Positions 34,901 through 42,134 of a DNA stretch of 64,000 nt are shown piece by piece. Both the position numbers and the translations under genes were made by a program. Source of the stretch: Xenorhabdus hominickii (GTDB taxonomy: Bacteria > Pseudomonadota > Gammaproteobacteria > Enterobacterales > Enterobacteriaceae); the NCBI RefSeq assembly GCF_002632725.1, contig NZ_NJAI01000009.1:38379-102378 (forward strand). The letters run 5' to 3'. The notes under the pieces were generated by a model. It was not told the origin of the DNA and did no database searches. It worked only from the letters and a program-made list of their open reading frames with translations. How positions within the stretch are numbered: position 1 is the stretch's first letter; each line of letters begins with the position of its first letter.

Positions 34901-35916
34901 CCGCCAGCGATATACATTAATGCTGAACCTAAAGACAGTAGCATTTCTTTGTTATTAAAAATCCAAACAAGCATTTCTTTAGAGGCATCAATAATCCCCT
35001 TAACCATCTCGCCAAACTGCTTTCCATAGTAAACAGCCGCATTACTACCCAATAGCCTGTTTATATCTCGAATTGCATCTTTAACAGCATCCATATAACC
35101 AGAGTCACCAATGGATTTGGCTAAAAGGGCGGCGTTAGTTTGCATTTGTGATAACAAACCAACATAGGTGTTCATCATTCGTTTGGCAGAACCGCCGTAT
35201 GAAACTTCCAAAATGTTCATCATTGATTCAATAGCATCTTTTGAACGAACAGAGCCGCTAGAAACTGCTTTAACCAATTCAGCCATTGACACGTTCATAC
35301 CTAATGCCATTGACTGCATGGCGGTCGGAATTGCTTCACCTAATTGCTGACGAAGTTCTTCCATTGAGACAACACCCTTGCCGGACATTTGTTGGATCGC
35401 AATGGTTGCACGTTTCAGAAGCTCACTATTGCCGCCAAATCTTGCCACCGAATCAACCATCGCATCTAACGAGCCCTTGGTTGGATCGATCCCCGCTGAT
35501 TTAAGTTTTACAAAGCTGTCTGAAATAGATTCGATAGAAAAAGGCGCGTTTTTCGCCTTATCGACGATGAAATTGAAATCACGCATTGATTCAGCTGCTT
35601 TATCCGAAGATGTAGCCAAACCTTGAAGCATGATTTGCAGGCGTTCTAACTTACCAGCACTATCGAGAATAGGTTTTTGCCAATCAAAAAGGGCAGATTT
35701 CATTGTTCCGATAGCAAACGATGCCATGTCGATTGTAGTAATCGTATCTGACAACGTTCTACCGAAACTATTGAAACTGCCCTCTAAACGTTTTACACCC
35801 GTACTAGAAGATGTCGCTCTTTGAGAAAGTCGATTAAGCAGTCTCTCAGCGTTGTTAATCTTAATTTCAAAAATTTTGCTATCGAGCGTTAATTTAAAAC
35901 CTAACGAGTCAGCCAT
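31930..35916 (-). CDS. H: Tape measure protein (lambda H-like)
   Basis: 1328 residues; sets tail length and passes into the host envelope. The N-terminal tape-measure domain is clear (SAGKLERLQIMLQGLATSSD, SIESISDSFVKLKSAGIDP, MEELRQQLGEAIPTAMQSMA). Two hydrophobic segments lie near 330-350 and 420-440 (EVLALLAWWYDKV), then a long Lys/Glu coiled coil (about 450-1000). The Ala/Ser/Gly-rich C-terminal part holds the lambda H-like FANGGIMSGSGAIPLKAYSK and SPQLALFGEGSHNEAYVPLP. Length predicts a long tail, near 190-200 nm at the usual 1.5 Å per residue. Confidence 0.92.
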   Translation of the reverse strand: MADSLGFKLTLDSKIFEIKINNAERLLNRLSQRATSSSTGVKRLEGSFNSFGRTLSDTITTIDMASFAIGTMKSALFDWQKPILDSAGKLERLQIMLQGLATSSDKAAESMRDFNFIVDKAKNAPFSIESISDSFVKLKSAGIDPTKGSLDAMVDSVARFGGNSELLKRATIAIQQMSGKGVVSMEELRQQLGEAIPTAMQSMALGMNVSMAELVKAVSSGSVRSKDAIESMMNILEVSYGGSAKRMMNTYVGLLSQMQTNAALLAKSIGDSGYMDAVKDAIRDINRLLGSNAAVYYGKQFGEMVKGIIDASKEMLVWIFNNKEMLLSLGSALMYIAGGVLVLSFFKSITGALTGFNRMIATTVTSSGGLARQMLLISQRASSMGQNLNLGTIAIGKMKHAWRGLDAVMKANVIVFAVTTIIEVLALLAWWYDKVNEKAKNAMETAKNTPELVTDEQMEDLKKAKESQLKELKEIEKKIKYQQELMQPALEYKKSGKLDNEEALNQALKVEKALLKEKEKIAGKLQELQDSLTNTEVAKAKWAYERKLSQLEDSIEREDEVRKAALRSKLEALNAEMGAKLNAAKNDTALQLSIRKEYGEKMGVLYNEELERGKASITKQADLTRSEINRIMTELAKVRAQAGNNATDHQKKLITQLENQLLAATNSLNNYEKMYQSTLERIANSAKMFMGSIIGINGEAMDATSDALGGKLKTIEDNSRRNSASARLGNGEKIKTIDGRTATSQQELQTHYNIVDALKEEEINVDDLEVAYSNLSKSHKASIDAAMANARMAGDAANENKDNTSARAAESRAEKAKREAERMAEAHKKLLNDAEVMSEKISFGSEEVANYKKNLSDLRAELEKIANAVPREGILSQEQIDRANARLAEVKAEIKDKDYLNALGKDSADQLISKWAGFANTVKGSMTQSVTEMRSEFEKNYQEADKYFQKIIAAASNNEEVQRHLAEEHAKFQAGKLEAMVRMTETATAQMAYDYQNLGKLIDDNIKSVFDNLEDKLMSFLETGKFDIADFGNFIFNELQRTFIRSMVISPMINELGLGVGGNTGESFISKIGGAMGSIGSMFGGSGSSNATGGTDGIANPAQSFGENAASKSTEELGKAATETTGALQTMQSQGIFATLAGYAQQLWAMFTGATAQTANAAATTASSVANTTLSTSAAMASASLIQLSIAATTAAMKQSMGSFAFANGGIMSGSGAIPLKAYSKGGIATSPQLALFGEGSHNEAYVPLPDGRRIPVNMNINGDDIGAGAGSDKSVVISISVVNQGGDSNEKSNSSNESAWNETAQKIKSIVIETMTEEKRPGGMLTE

Positions 35917-35918
35917 CC

Positions 35919-36272
35919 TTAGCCTCCACCGAATATCCTTTTTAATTTAAATTCGGCATCTGGATCGGCTTCGACATTGACAGGCAACATCGCTCGTTTT
36001 GTCAAGACAGGTTGCCCTATTCTCTGCTGTAAACTTTTCTCAAATGCCACGTAACTATCGCCAGTTGCTTGTGAAATTCTGGCAATCTGCAACCGCCGGA
36101 TATCATCTTCCGACTTGATGCGATCTATGTTTCGACTTAGTAACCAGAATCGCTCAAGAGGCATTTCCAGCACAGCATTACTACTTTCGCCATAAAAAGC
36201 CGTGACACGACAAAAGTAGAAGCCGAAATCGATTGATACTATCTCTACACCGGCTTCTGTACGGGATATTAC
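35919..36272 (-). CDS. T: T part of the GT tail assembly chaperone, made by -1 frameshift
   Basis: A 117-codon open frame with no ATG until well inside it (GTG 36173, ATG 36164). It is in the -1 frame relative to G and meets G at its stop: reading AAG and slipping back one base gives K then VISRTEAGVEIVSIDFGFYF and on through RFWLLSRNIDRI to FGGG. This is the lambda G/GT arrangement, giving a 222-residue fusion that binds the tape measure. The site reads A GCA AAG TAA, not the canonical XXXYYYZ. The next gene is the tape measure, as expected. Confidence 0.8.
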   Translation of the reverse strand, partial: VISRTEAGVEIVSIDFGFYFCRVTAFYGESSNAVLEMPLERFWLLSRNIDRIKSEDDIRRLQIARISQATGDSYVAFEKSLQQRIGQPVLTKRAMLPVNVEADPDAEFKLKRIFGGG

Positions 36273-36586
36273 TTTGCTTCTTCACCTGCATGTTGTTCGT
36301 TTGTTGCTTCGCCATCTTGGAAAGCATGAACAATTATCGATTGAATAAATTCAATTGGTAGGTTTTGAATTTGTTCTTCATTCATTTCGGGAAGCAATTT
36401 GCCAACAAGTTCAATGCCAGCATGTAGCTGTTCTACAGGTGACTTGCTAGCAATGTCTTGAGTCTGGTAATGTTGAGCCAAAGCAAACAAGCCAACGGTC
36501 ATGTGTGCAACGGTATAAATATTACCACTGATTTTAATCGTCTTTTTCTCAGGTATCAGGGCATCTAAATCCAGTAACTTGGCCAT
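36269..36586 (-). CDS. G: G-like tail assembly chaperone
   Basis: 105 residues from ATG 36586, which has GGAG 6 bases upstream; upstream in-frame ATGs have no ribosome site. Family-like features: MAKLLDLDALIPEKKTIKI, NIYTVAHMTVGLFALAQHYQ and an acidic helical end. Alone it coats the tape measure during assembly; a minority of ribosomes continue into T. The acidic C-terminus (EEQIQNLPIEFIQSIIVHAF..GEEAK) runs straight into the slip site. Confidence 0.85.
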   Translation of the reverse strand: MAKLLDLDALIPEKKTIKISGNIYTVAHMTVGLFALAQHYQTQDIASKSPVEQLHAGIELVGKLLPEMNEEQIQNLPIEFIQSIIVHAFQDGEATNEQHAGEEAK

Positions 36587-36600
36587 ACTAAACTCCATGT

Positions 36601-36634
36601 AATAAAAAAGGGCTTCAAGATAATTAGAAGCCCT
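36601..36634 (-). terminator. Terminator or attenuator between major tail protein and G
   Basis: Stem gggcttc/gaagccc with a 10-base loop; on the minus strand it is followed by a T-run (cccttttttatt). It would reduce transcription from the highly expressed capsid and tail tube genes into the tail assembly genes. Confidence 0.65.
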
Positions 36635-36741
36635 ATAGTACATTAGGTATTTATGTACTTACAACCGCAAAGGTGGAAGTTTATCACCCATTGTCTTTTT
36701 CTAACACTCCACTCATCTCGCCTTCTGTTTTTGCATCGAGT

Positions 36742-37263
36742 TTATCGTCCTTTATCTCGACTGGTGGGGTTACTTTTTTTTTTACCCATCGTACCCAAAA
36801 CACCATCGTCGCTAGGGTAAGCGTTAAATTCAACGTTGAAGACACGAACATCGTCGTGCTTGTATGCCATTGTGAAGCTACCAGCCGTTGCAGACTTTGG
36901 CAAAGTTAGAATGTAGTCGTCTTTGTTTAGTGGAGTCAGAACTAACTTCTGCGCCACTTCAACGAGGTTGATGCCGATACCAGTTTTGATCGTGATCTCG
37001 TCTTTTTCACCTGTCACTTCACTGCCCGGCATTACCGCAGCTAAACGCTCAAGAACGGTTTCGGCTAATGGCACTGTCACTTTGATATTACGACCCTGAA
37101 TCAGCTCGGAAACGGTTGTCTCGCCAAACTGGTCAACTGTCACTTTCAACGTGTCGGTTGTAATTTCCACTTCAACGCCGCCTTTGGTATAACCCAAATC
37201 CACATCATTGAAAGAAACGTTACATGCGCCTAGCTTGATATTCTCTACTTTATTTCCTGACAT
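36742..37263 (-). CDS. Major tail (tube) protein, with a possible slippage extension
   Basis: 173 residues in the plain frame. Forms the tail tube. Fits lambda V/HK97-type tube proteins: LGACNVSFNDVDLGYTKGGV at the start, EVEITTDTLKVTVDQFGETT, ELIQGRNIKVTVPLAETVLE, KSATAGSFTMAYKHDDVRVF, NVEFNAYPSDDGVLGTMGKK. A run of ten A (36774-36783 on the plus strand as T) sits in codons KKK, after which the plain frame gives 11 odd residues and stops. One base removed from that run gives an acidic 29-residue tail starting VTPPVEIKDDKLDAK, ending at 36684. Lambda V has an Ig-like extension at the same end. Confidence 0.87.
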   Translation of the reverse strand: MSGNKVENIKLGACNVSFNDVDLGYTKGGVEVEITTDTLKVTVDQFGETTVSELIQGRNIKVTVPLAETVLERLAAVMPGSEVTGEKDEITIKTGIGINLVEVAQKLVLTPLNKDDYILTLPKSATAGSFTMAYKHDDVRVFNVEFNAYPSDDGVLGTMGKKKSNPTSRDKGR

Positions 37264-37275
37264 ATAAGTATTCCC

Positions 37276-37662
37276 TTACTTATTAAGTAAATAACAACTA
37301 AACTCTACCACAACCCCAGCCTCGAAAGATCCTCCATCATTCTGAGGATAAATAGCAGGCAATGTAACTGGCTGAATAGAGTTAAAATACACACCGCCAA
37401 TCGAAACATCTCTCGTTTCAATTATGTCCATAACCTTTGTACTTAATTGGTTAAGTTTGACAATGCTTTCAGCTCTAATCATAAACGGAAAAATGTCTTG
37501 ATAATAGCCTTTTAATTCAGGATCTATTGAAATCCCGTCATTAGGGGTCATTACCAAATAACCACGAGTTACTTGGGGCGGCATATAGTAACAAAATAGG
37601 TCTTTTCCAATCTTACCAACCCCTTTTGATTCAAGATATTTCGTAAATGCTTCTAAAATCAT
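37276..37662 (-). CDS. Tail terminator / minor tail protein (U-like)
   Basis: 128 residues. Size, position just upstream of the tube gene and the pattern FTKYLESKGVGKIGKDLFCY, IRAESIVKLNQLSTKVMDII, SIQPVTLPAIYPQNDGGSFE, VVVEFSCYLLNK fit proteins that cap the tail tube and join it to the head. The gene ends 12 bases before the tube start. Assigned from order and fold-like pattern, not from a diagnostic residue. Confidence 0.7.
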   Translation of the reverse strand: MILEAFTKYLESKGVGKIGKDLFCYYMPPQVTRGYLVMTPNDGISIDPELKGYYQDIFPFMIRAESIVKLNQLSTKVMDIIETRDVSIGGVYFNSIQPVTLPAIYPQNDGGSFEAGVVVEFSCYLLNK

Positions 37663-37705
37663 CAGATAGCCCTCTGGAGACCTCGCCTTTTACGGCGGGG
37701 AGCAG

Positions 37706-38203
37706 TCAATTCCACCTACCCCGACCAAAACCAGCTCTAATACCTGCGTCTTTCAAATCGTTTCTATAACGCTTCCAAACCACATTGCCAGCTCGTTCAA
37801 TAAACCCTGTTCCGACTTTAACTCTCGCGCCGAGAGCGTAGCTTTGAAGCTGTTTCTGACGGGAAAGCCGACCCAATCGATACTGACCGTCATGCATGTA
37901 ATCAGCGTACCGTCCAACAGGCACTCTACGAACAAATTTGCCTTTGTTGTTTACCCCCTCTCGCATGGTGTTTTCCGACACATACAAATTGACGTGAGTC
38001 TCGTTTTTTGAATTCACAACACGGGAAAAAATAGATCTTTCCAAACTGCCAGTTTCTCGTGGCGACATTGCACGGGAATATTTTTCCATCGTGTGAGCCA
38101 TTTTCCGCAGTTCATTAAGGAGATTACGTTTAAGGGCGTTCTGGCTGTGCGTCAAACGCTCCTGAGCACGTTTAAACGACCCGATATTTACTGAGAGACC
38201 CAT
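37706..38203 (-). CDS. HK97 gp10-like tail completion protein
   Basis: 165 residues. Pattern ALKRNLLNELRKMAHTMEKY, SPRETGSLERSIFSR, VGRYADYMHDGQYRLG (the Y-x-x-Y-x-H-G box of HK97 gp10-like proteins), GTGFIERAGNVVWKRYRNDL. These join head and tail. Overlaps the next upstream gene (117 aa) by 16 bases. A hairpin with arms cctcgcc/ggcgggg sits just beyond its 3' end (37684-37701), which may be a transcription pause or a trace of an IS end. Confidence 0.78.
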   Translation of the reverse strand: MGLSVNIGSFKRAQERLTHSQNALKRNLLNELRKMAHTMEKYSRAMSPRETGSLERSIFSRVVNSKNETHVNLYVSENTMREGVNNKGKFVRRVPVGRYADYMHDGQYRLGRLSRQKQLQSYALGARVKVGTGFIERAGNVVWKRYRNDLKDAGIRAGFGRGRWN

Positions 38204-38541
38204 AGGTTTGCCCCCACTTCAAAATGCCCCTCCTTTCGCCTCAAACCAAAGCGATTATGTATGCTTTTCACTTCCAGCTTTACACCCTCAACCAGCAATA
38301 CATCGTCAATTTGCAATTTAGAACTTTTCGGGAAAATTAATACAGCATCGAATAACGCAATGTCCGCCTTGCCGCGTGAAGCCGAACTGTCCGCTCGTAC
38401 CGACGTCTTGTCATAAGCCTGTACGAATCGGACAATCCCAATAGGGGACTTTCCTGCAAACTGTAAAGAAGCCTGTCCGTAAATATCAAGGCTGGCAGAT
38501 TTACGATAAATCGTTGCGGTTGATTGCCAACTGGTTTTCAT
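38188..38541 (-). CDS. Head-tail connector (head closure-like) protein
   Basis: 117 residues. β-rich: WQSTATIYRKSASLDIYGQA, GIVRFVQAYDKTSVRADSSA, ALFDAVLIFPKSSKLQIDDV, LEVKSIHNRFGLRRKEGHFE. The pattern with IDDVLLVEG-VKLEVKSI is that of small head-closure/stopper proteins. Lies between the 279-aa connector and the gp10-like gene as expected. Confidence 0.7.
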   Translation of the reverse strand: MKTSWQSTATIYRKSASLDIYGQASLQFAGKSPIGIVRFVQAYDKTSVRADSSASRGKADIALFDAVLIFPKSSKLQIDDVLLVEGVKLEVKSIHNRFGLRRKEGHFEVGANLWVSQ

Positions 38542-38542
38542 A

Positions 38543-39382
38543 TCAACCTCGCCTTAACCTGATCACGTTGTCAGTGTATCTAGCAACAAGCCGCCATGTT
38601 TTACGAGAGAGTGTTTTCGTCGCAGATCTGCCAGAGCGGTACATATTTGTTGTCTCACCGATAGACTCAGACAACAATCCATCTTCACGAGCATCAGCAG
38701 CACCGTCCGTCTTCACTGTTGCAACCGCCTCTATCATGCAGGCTTGAGCCAAATCTTTTGTGAAGTAATCAGGCAGGACTTTAAACTCATCCTCCGTCAG
38801 TTCGGTAAAATCAATAATGTCACTTTTGAAATCACCAGCCAGATAGAACGGCAGTGTATTGGCGACTAAAATGTTCTGCGGACGGTCGTATTCATAATCT
38901 GAAATCTTATAAATCCGTTTTAAGCTAAAACTCATGGCTTTCAATCGACTTGTTGCTTCAATCAACGCTTGTCGTTGAGTGTGATCGTTCAGCATTAAAA
39001 ACGCATCAGCTTCATACATATCCATTGCCGCCAGTTTTGCTTCCATCAAAGAAATAAATGACTGACTAGGTACAACGAGGTCAAAAGAAGCGATAACGGC
39101 ATAAAATTGTTCCGTCTCAGATACGCGACCCGTTTCTGTTTCCGAGCGAACAACAATACGTCGCATATCTTTCTGTTTTCCATCGGTCAACGTATTCAAA
39201 TCACCAGACACAGAGAATGAAACAAAAAGGACGCCGCTATTAATTGTAATAGGTTGGTTTTCGGCAATGAGTTTTCCGGTTGCGTCGTATACCGAATAAC
39301 TTACAGAAGCAACGTCCAGCGCATCAAACGTCACGGTAATGTCTGACGCACTTCCTGACTTGATAACGTTGAGTTGCGCCAT
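38543..39382 (-). CDS. Head-tail connector / adaptor protein with N-terminal β domain
   Basis: 279 residues. The N-terminal ~110 residues are an Ig-like β domain (VTFDALDVASVSYSVYDATG, LFVSFSVSGDLNTLTDGKQK). The C-terminal part is helical and adaptor-like: LIEATSRLKAMSFSLKRIYK, LAQACMIEAVATVKTDGAAD, REDGLLSESIGETTNMYRSG ending VARYTDNVIRLRRG. Adaptors of the gp6/gp15 class show this C-terminal end. Starts with a 1-base TAATG overlap with the 143-aa gene. Confidence 0.65.
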   Translation of the reverse strand: MAQLNVIKSGSASDITVTFDALDVASVSYSVYDATGKLIAENQPITINSGVLFVSFSVSGDLNTLTDGKQKDMRRIVVRSETETGRVSETEQFYAVIASFDLVVPSQSFISLMEAKLAAMDMYEADAFLMLNDHTQRQALIEATSRLKAMSFSLKRIYKISDYEYDRPQNILVANTLPFYLAGDFKSDIIDFTELTEDEFKVLPDYFTKDLAQACMIEAVATVKTDGAADAREDGLLSESIGETTNMYRSGRSATKTLSRKTWRLVARYTDNVIRLRRG

Positions 39383-39813
39383 TATTCACCTGCCACAATC
39401 AGAATTTTTTCAATCATCAGCTCGATAGATTTTTCGTGAATATCAAGCCGTTCACCGACTTCACGCAACGCTGCAATGCCGCCCTTATCTGCCAAAGCTT
39501 CTAATTCACCTCGTGTATATCGCACGATAAGCTCATCAACTTCACTTTCACGTTGACTAGGTTTTATCTGTTCAGCTTTCTGTTCGACTTTCAGAGCGTC
39601 TACCGAAGTCATATCACGAGACTCCGCAAGAGTTGCTGCTCCGCTGACGTTTTTACCCTCTACGGTTTCAGCTTTCATAATGGAACAAATACGTTGCTGC
39701 TCAATAAAAGGCACTAATGTTTTACTTTCACCATTCTTGAACATGATGCCGCACATGATGCCGGTATAGTTTGTAAAAGCGGGTTCTAATAATTTAATTT
39801 TTGCTGGTTTCAT
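39382..39813 (-). CDS. Phage head-region protein, 143 aa
   Basis: Function unknown. The N-terminal 55 residues (KIKLLEPAFTNYTGIMCGIM then FKNGESKTLVPF) are clearly related to the 69-aa protein encoded next upstream (KVKLNESSMRGYTGHLFMTE then FKNGETVAPVSQ): duplicated domain. The C-terminal part (VDELIVRYTRGELEALADKG) is helical and resembles a short SAP/HeH-like module. Located between capsid and adaptor genes, so a capsid-decoration or assembly role is possible. Confidence 0.6.
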   Translation of the reverse strand: MKPAKIKLLEPAFTNYTGIMCGIMFKNGESKTLVPFIEQQRICSIMKAETVEGKNVSGAATLAESRDMTSVDALKVEQKAEQIKPSQRESEVDELIVRYTRGELEALADKGGIAALREVGERLDIHEKSIELMIEKILIVAGE

Positions 39814-39835
39814 TACTATTCATCCCTAAATAGGT

Positions 39836-39858
39836 ATGCGGTCAGGTAGACCGCATCG
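39836..39858 (-). terminator. Hairpin between two head-region genes
   Basis: Stem tgcggtc/gaccgca with loop aggta (39838-39856) in the 53-base gap. On the minus strand a short T-stretch follows (acctattta), so weak termination or mRNA stabilisation is likely. Confidence 0.45.
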
Positions 39859-39866
39859 TTGTGTTA

Positions 39867-40076
39867 CTACTCTTTTTTGTCGTCTGGATTAGGGGCTGTA
39901 TCTGGCGGCTTCGGTTTATCCTTTTTAACCTCTGCACGAACGGTTGCTAAAATACGATCCTGTTTTCTCTGTGATACAGGAGCGACCGTTTCGCCATTTT
40001 TGAACTCAGTCATAAACAAGTGACCGGTGTACCCACGCATAGAGCTTTCGTTCAGCTTAACTTTCTTGTTGGTCAT
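39867..40076 (-). CDS. Small head-region protein, paralogue of the 143-aa neighbour
   Basis: 69 residues from ATG 40076 (GGAG 6 bases upstream; ATG 40103 lacks one). Shares K-[VI]-KL-x-E-x(5)-YTG-x(5)-FKNGE with the N-terminus of the next protein. Ends in a charged Pro/Asp/Lys tail (KDKPKPPDTAPNPDDKKE) that is likely disordered. Function unknown; probable capsid-associated protein from position. Confidence 0.6.
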   Translation of the reverse strand: MTNKKVKLNESSMRGYTGHLFMTEFKNGETVAPVSQRKQDRILATVRAEVKKDKPKPPDTAPNPDDKKE

Positions 40077-40087
40077 AGTTTTCTCCG

Positions 40088-40237
40088 TTAAACAACAATC
40101 CAATCTTCTGCAAATAAATCACTTTGTGATGGCGACCAACCGGGCTGCATAACTCCCTGAGCATTTTTCAAATCAAGATGCGGCACAATACGTTTACCTG
40201 ATTTAACTGCTTCTAACGCTTCGCCAAAATTCATCAT
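40088..40237 (-). CDS. Very short DUF2829 / Tad2-like protein
   Basis: 49 residues from ATG 40237 (AAGGA 8 bases upstream). The start MMNFGEALEAVKSGKRIVP and the end GWSPSQSDLFAEDWIVV match both ends of DUF2829 proteins, typically 75-100 residues (NFGEALEALKEGKKVxRxGW ... ASQTDLLAEDWxVV). The middle block is missing. DUF2829 includes Tad2, which sequesters the cyclic nucleotide signal of Thoeris defence. Whether this minimal form still folds or binds is unclear; it may be a remnant or a structural relative. Directly downstream of the capsid gene and its terminator. Confidence 0.6.
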   Translation of the reverse strand: MMNFGEALEAVKSGKRIVPHLDLKNAQGVMQPGWSPSQSDLFAEDWIVV

Positions 40238-40253
40238 TATCTTTCCTTGATAT

Positions 40254-40288
40254 AAAAAAAGGGTGGGCTTCCGCCTCACCCTTTTTTG
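40254..40288 (-). terminator. Terminator after the capsid gene
   Basis: Strong stem aagggtgggc/gcctcaccctt around ttcc, with A/T runs at both ends (minus strand ends cacccttttttt). 17 bases past the capsid stop. Would limit capsid-level transcription from entering the connector genes. Confidence 0.8.
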
Positions 40289-40304
40289 ATTTCTACCCCA
40301 CTTC

Positions 40305-41189
40305 TTACAGCGCAACACCGGTTAGTGCTGCAAGTGCTTTGTCGTGTTTGTTTGCCAGAGAGCAATACCATTTAACACGGGTACGAGTGGAGTCTTTGTT
40401 CTGCACCGTACCGATATCTTCAACAACGATACCCGCAGTATCACCACCGTACAGACCAGTCAGACCGTTTTCTTCACTCATGTGCAAACAGAAGATGTCA
40501 GCTTTCTTCGATTTGCCTTCGCCAACGGTAGGGATAAAGTCGTTCACGATGAACGGAATACCGTTGTGGGTCAGCATTGGGCGACCGAAGTTTTCGATCA
40601 TAATTTCAGTCGGTCCAACGTTTACGGTACGCAGTAACGCACGGTACGCACGGATATGCTCAGAACGCATCATGATTGCATCAGCGCCTAAATCTTTAAC
40701 TGCATCGACCAATTCATCCAGCATAGAGAAAGTCATTGCGTTGTCGGCAACAATTTTCTGGTCAGCGTGGATCAGCTTAGGAATACCGTCGAAAGTTTTA
40801 GCGTTAGTTGAACTATCACCAAGGATCAGGTTACGGCGGAATGCACGAGCCAAACCTTTTACTTTAGAGCGAATCTGAATAGCCAACTGGCTGTTGGTGT
40901 CTGCCATTGTGGTAGCGAGGAATTTATCCACATCTACGTCACCTGCCAGAATGCGTAGTTTAGCTACGTGCTCGGTGAATTTAGCCGCACCTTCTGGTAC
41001 AACGTCATTCACATCAATGAATGCTGCTTCGCTCAGTTCAGATTCACGGTTGTACAGATACGCCTTTGAGTCCACTTTCATGAACGGCAGTACCGCAAAT
41101 AGATCTTCTCGGTCGATGATGGTTTCGATTACACCTTGTTCAAGGGTGTTATTAGACAGCTTTTCAGCTTCTTCACGCAGTAATGGCAT
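40305..41189 (-). CDS. Major capsid protein (HK97 fold)
   Basis: 294 residues from ATG 41189 (GGGA 7 bases upstream; ATG 41210 lacks a site). Forms the icosahedral shell. HK97-type features: an N-terminal arm (LREEAEKLSNNTLEQGVIET), E-loop region (AFIDVNDVVPEGAAKFTEHV), the P-domain spine helix (SQLAIQIRSKVKGLARAFRR) and the A-domain (RTVNVGPTEIMIENFGRPML, NGIPFIVNDFIPT). No delta domain for self-scaffolding is visible, matching a separate scaffold-like gene upstream. Strong terminator follows. Confidence 0.85.
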   Translation of the reverse strand: MPLLREEAEKLSNNTLEQGVIETIIDREDLFAVLPFMKVDSKAYLYNRESELSEAAFIDVNDVVPEGAAKFTEHVAKLRILAGDVDVDKFLATTMADTNSQLAIQIRSKVKGLARAFRRNLILGDSSTNAKTFDGIPKLIHADQKIVADNAMTFSMLDELVDAVKDLGADAIMMRSEHIRAYRALLRTVNVGPTEIMIENFGRPMLTHNGIPFIVNDFIPTVGEGKSKKADIFCLHMSEENGLTGLYGGDTAGIVVEDIGTVQNKDSTRTRVKWYCSLANKHDKALAALTGVAL

Positions 41190-41251
41190 CGTAAATTCCC
41201 TTTTATGCACACAGATTGGATTGTTCTAGGGAACTTCCTGCTCCCCTTTTA

Positions 41252-42112
41252 TTACTTCTTAGAGCGCAACTGCGCTAAACCACCGGTAATCTTGTCCAGA
41301 GCTGTTTGCTCTTTTACTGATACTGGCTTTGTCGGCGCAAGATCCGATTTAGAACCCGCACCCGGCTTGGCTTTGCTGCGTAACAGGGCATCAACTTCTG
41401 GATCAGCCTTAAGAATGCGTTCAACCGCTTGCTCAAAGCCTAAAGTTGCACCGTTGCCGTCAACTAAAATAGTACGTTCTTTTGCACCCGCTGGCTTGTC
41501 GAAGCCAACAACTTTGCCGTCTTCTCCGACCTCAAAGTGAGATCCGTAAATCACACGAGCTTTAGCTGGCGTGATCAGCGTTTCTTCACGTAAGAAGTTA
41601 GAACCGCTAAATGCTGAGCCAACCGTCAGTTCAAGAATTTGTGAGCGCAGGGATGCTTTTTCTTCTTCTAAGACTGTGATTTGTATATCACGAGCTTTCA
41701 GATCGTTTTGATGAGCTTCTACCATCTGTTTTTTGACAGCATCAAACTCTCCACGCTTTTCTTGTTCTTCCTGTTCACGACGTTGCCTTTCTTCCTCAGC
41801 CGTTTTTTCCGCTGCCAGAAGTTCTGCAATACGCTCAGGTGTTGCGTCACCGTATGCTGCCAGTTTTTCCGTAAGCGTTTTGTTGTCGGTTTTGCGCTTC
41901 ATCGTTTCCTTGATGAGAGTCGCTTTTTCCGCATCAGTCGCTTTCAGACGGGCAACCAGCTCTTCTTGAGACAAAGCAGAATAGCCATCCTTGTCGGCTT
42001 CTGGATCTTTTTGTGGTTCAAGAGGCATACCGCCACCGCCACCGCCAGTTCCATCGTCCGCAATGTCCATCAAGATGCCACGGTGCGACATCAGCATTTG
42101 TAATAAATTCAT
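41252..42112 (-). CDS. Scaffold-like head protein
   Basis: 286 residues. Highly charged and coiled (LVARLKATDAEKATLIKETM, ERQRREQEEQEKRGEFDAVK, IQITVLEEEKASLRSQILEL), with a Gly/Pro-rich start and a basic C-terminus (ITGGLAQLRSKK). This layout is typical of phage scaffolding proteins placed between portal and capsid genes. The second half has a more ordered VIYGSHFEVGEDGKVVGFDK block. No Ser protease triad noticed. Confidence 0.72.
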   Translation of the reverse strand: MNLLQMLMSHRGILMDIADDGTGGGGGGMPLEPQKDPEADKDGYSALSQEELVARLKATDAEKATLIKETMKRKTDNKTLTEKLAAYGDATPERIAELLAAEKTAEEERQRREQEEQEKRGEFDAVKKQMVEAHQNDLKARDIQITVLEEEKASLRSQILELTVGSAFSGSNFLREETLITPAKARVIYGSHFEVGEDGKVVGFDKPAGAKERTILVDGNGATLGFEQAVERILKADPEVDALLRSKAKPGAGSKSDLAPTKPVSVKEQTALDKITGGLAQLRSKK

Positions 42113-42134
42113 GTTTTACTTTCCTTGTAAAAAA

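Noticed and set aside
40339..40878. 179-aa open frame opposite the capsid gene
   Set aside because: The capsid frame is clearly the coding one (HK97 pattern, ribosome site, terminator).
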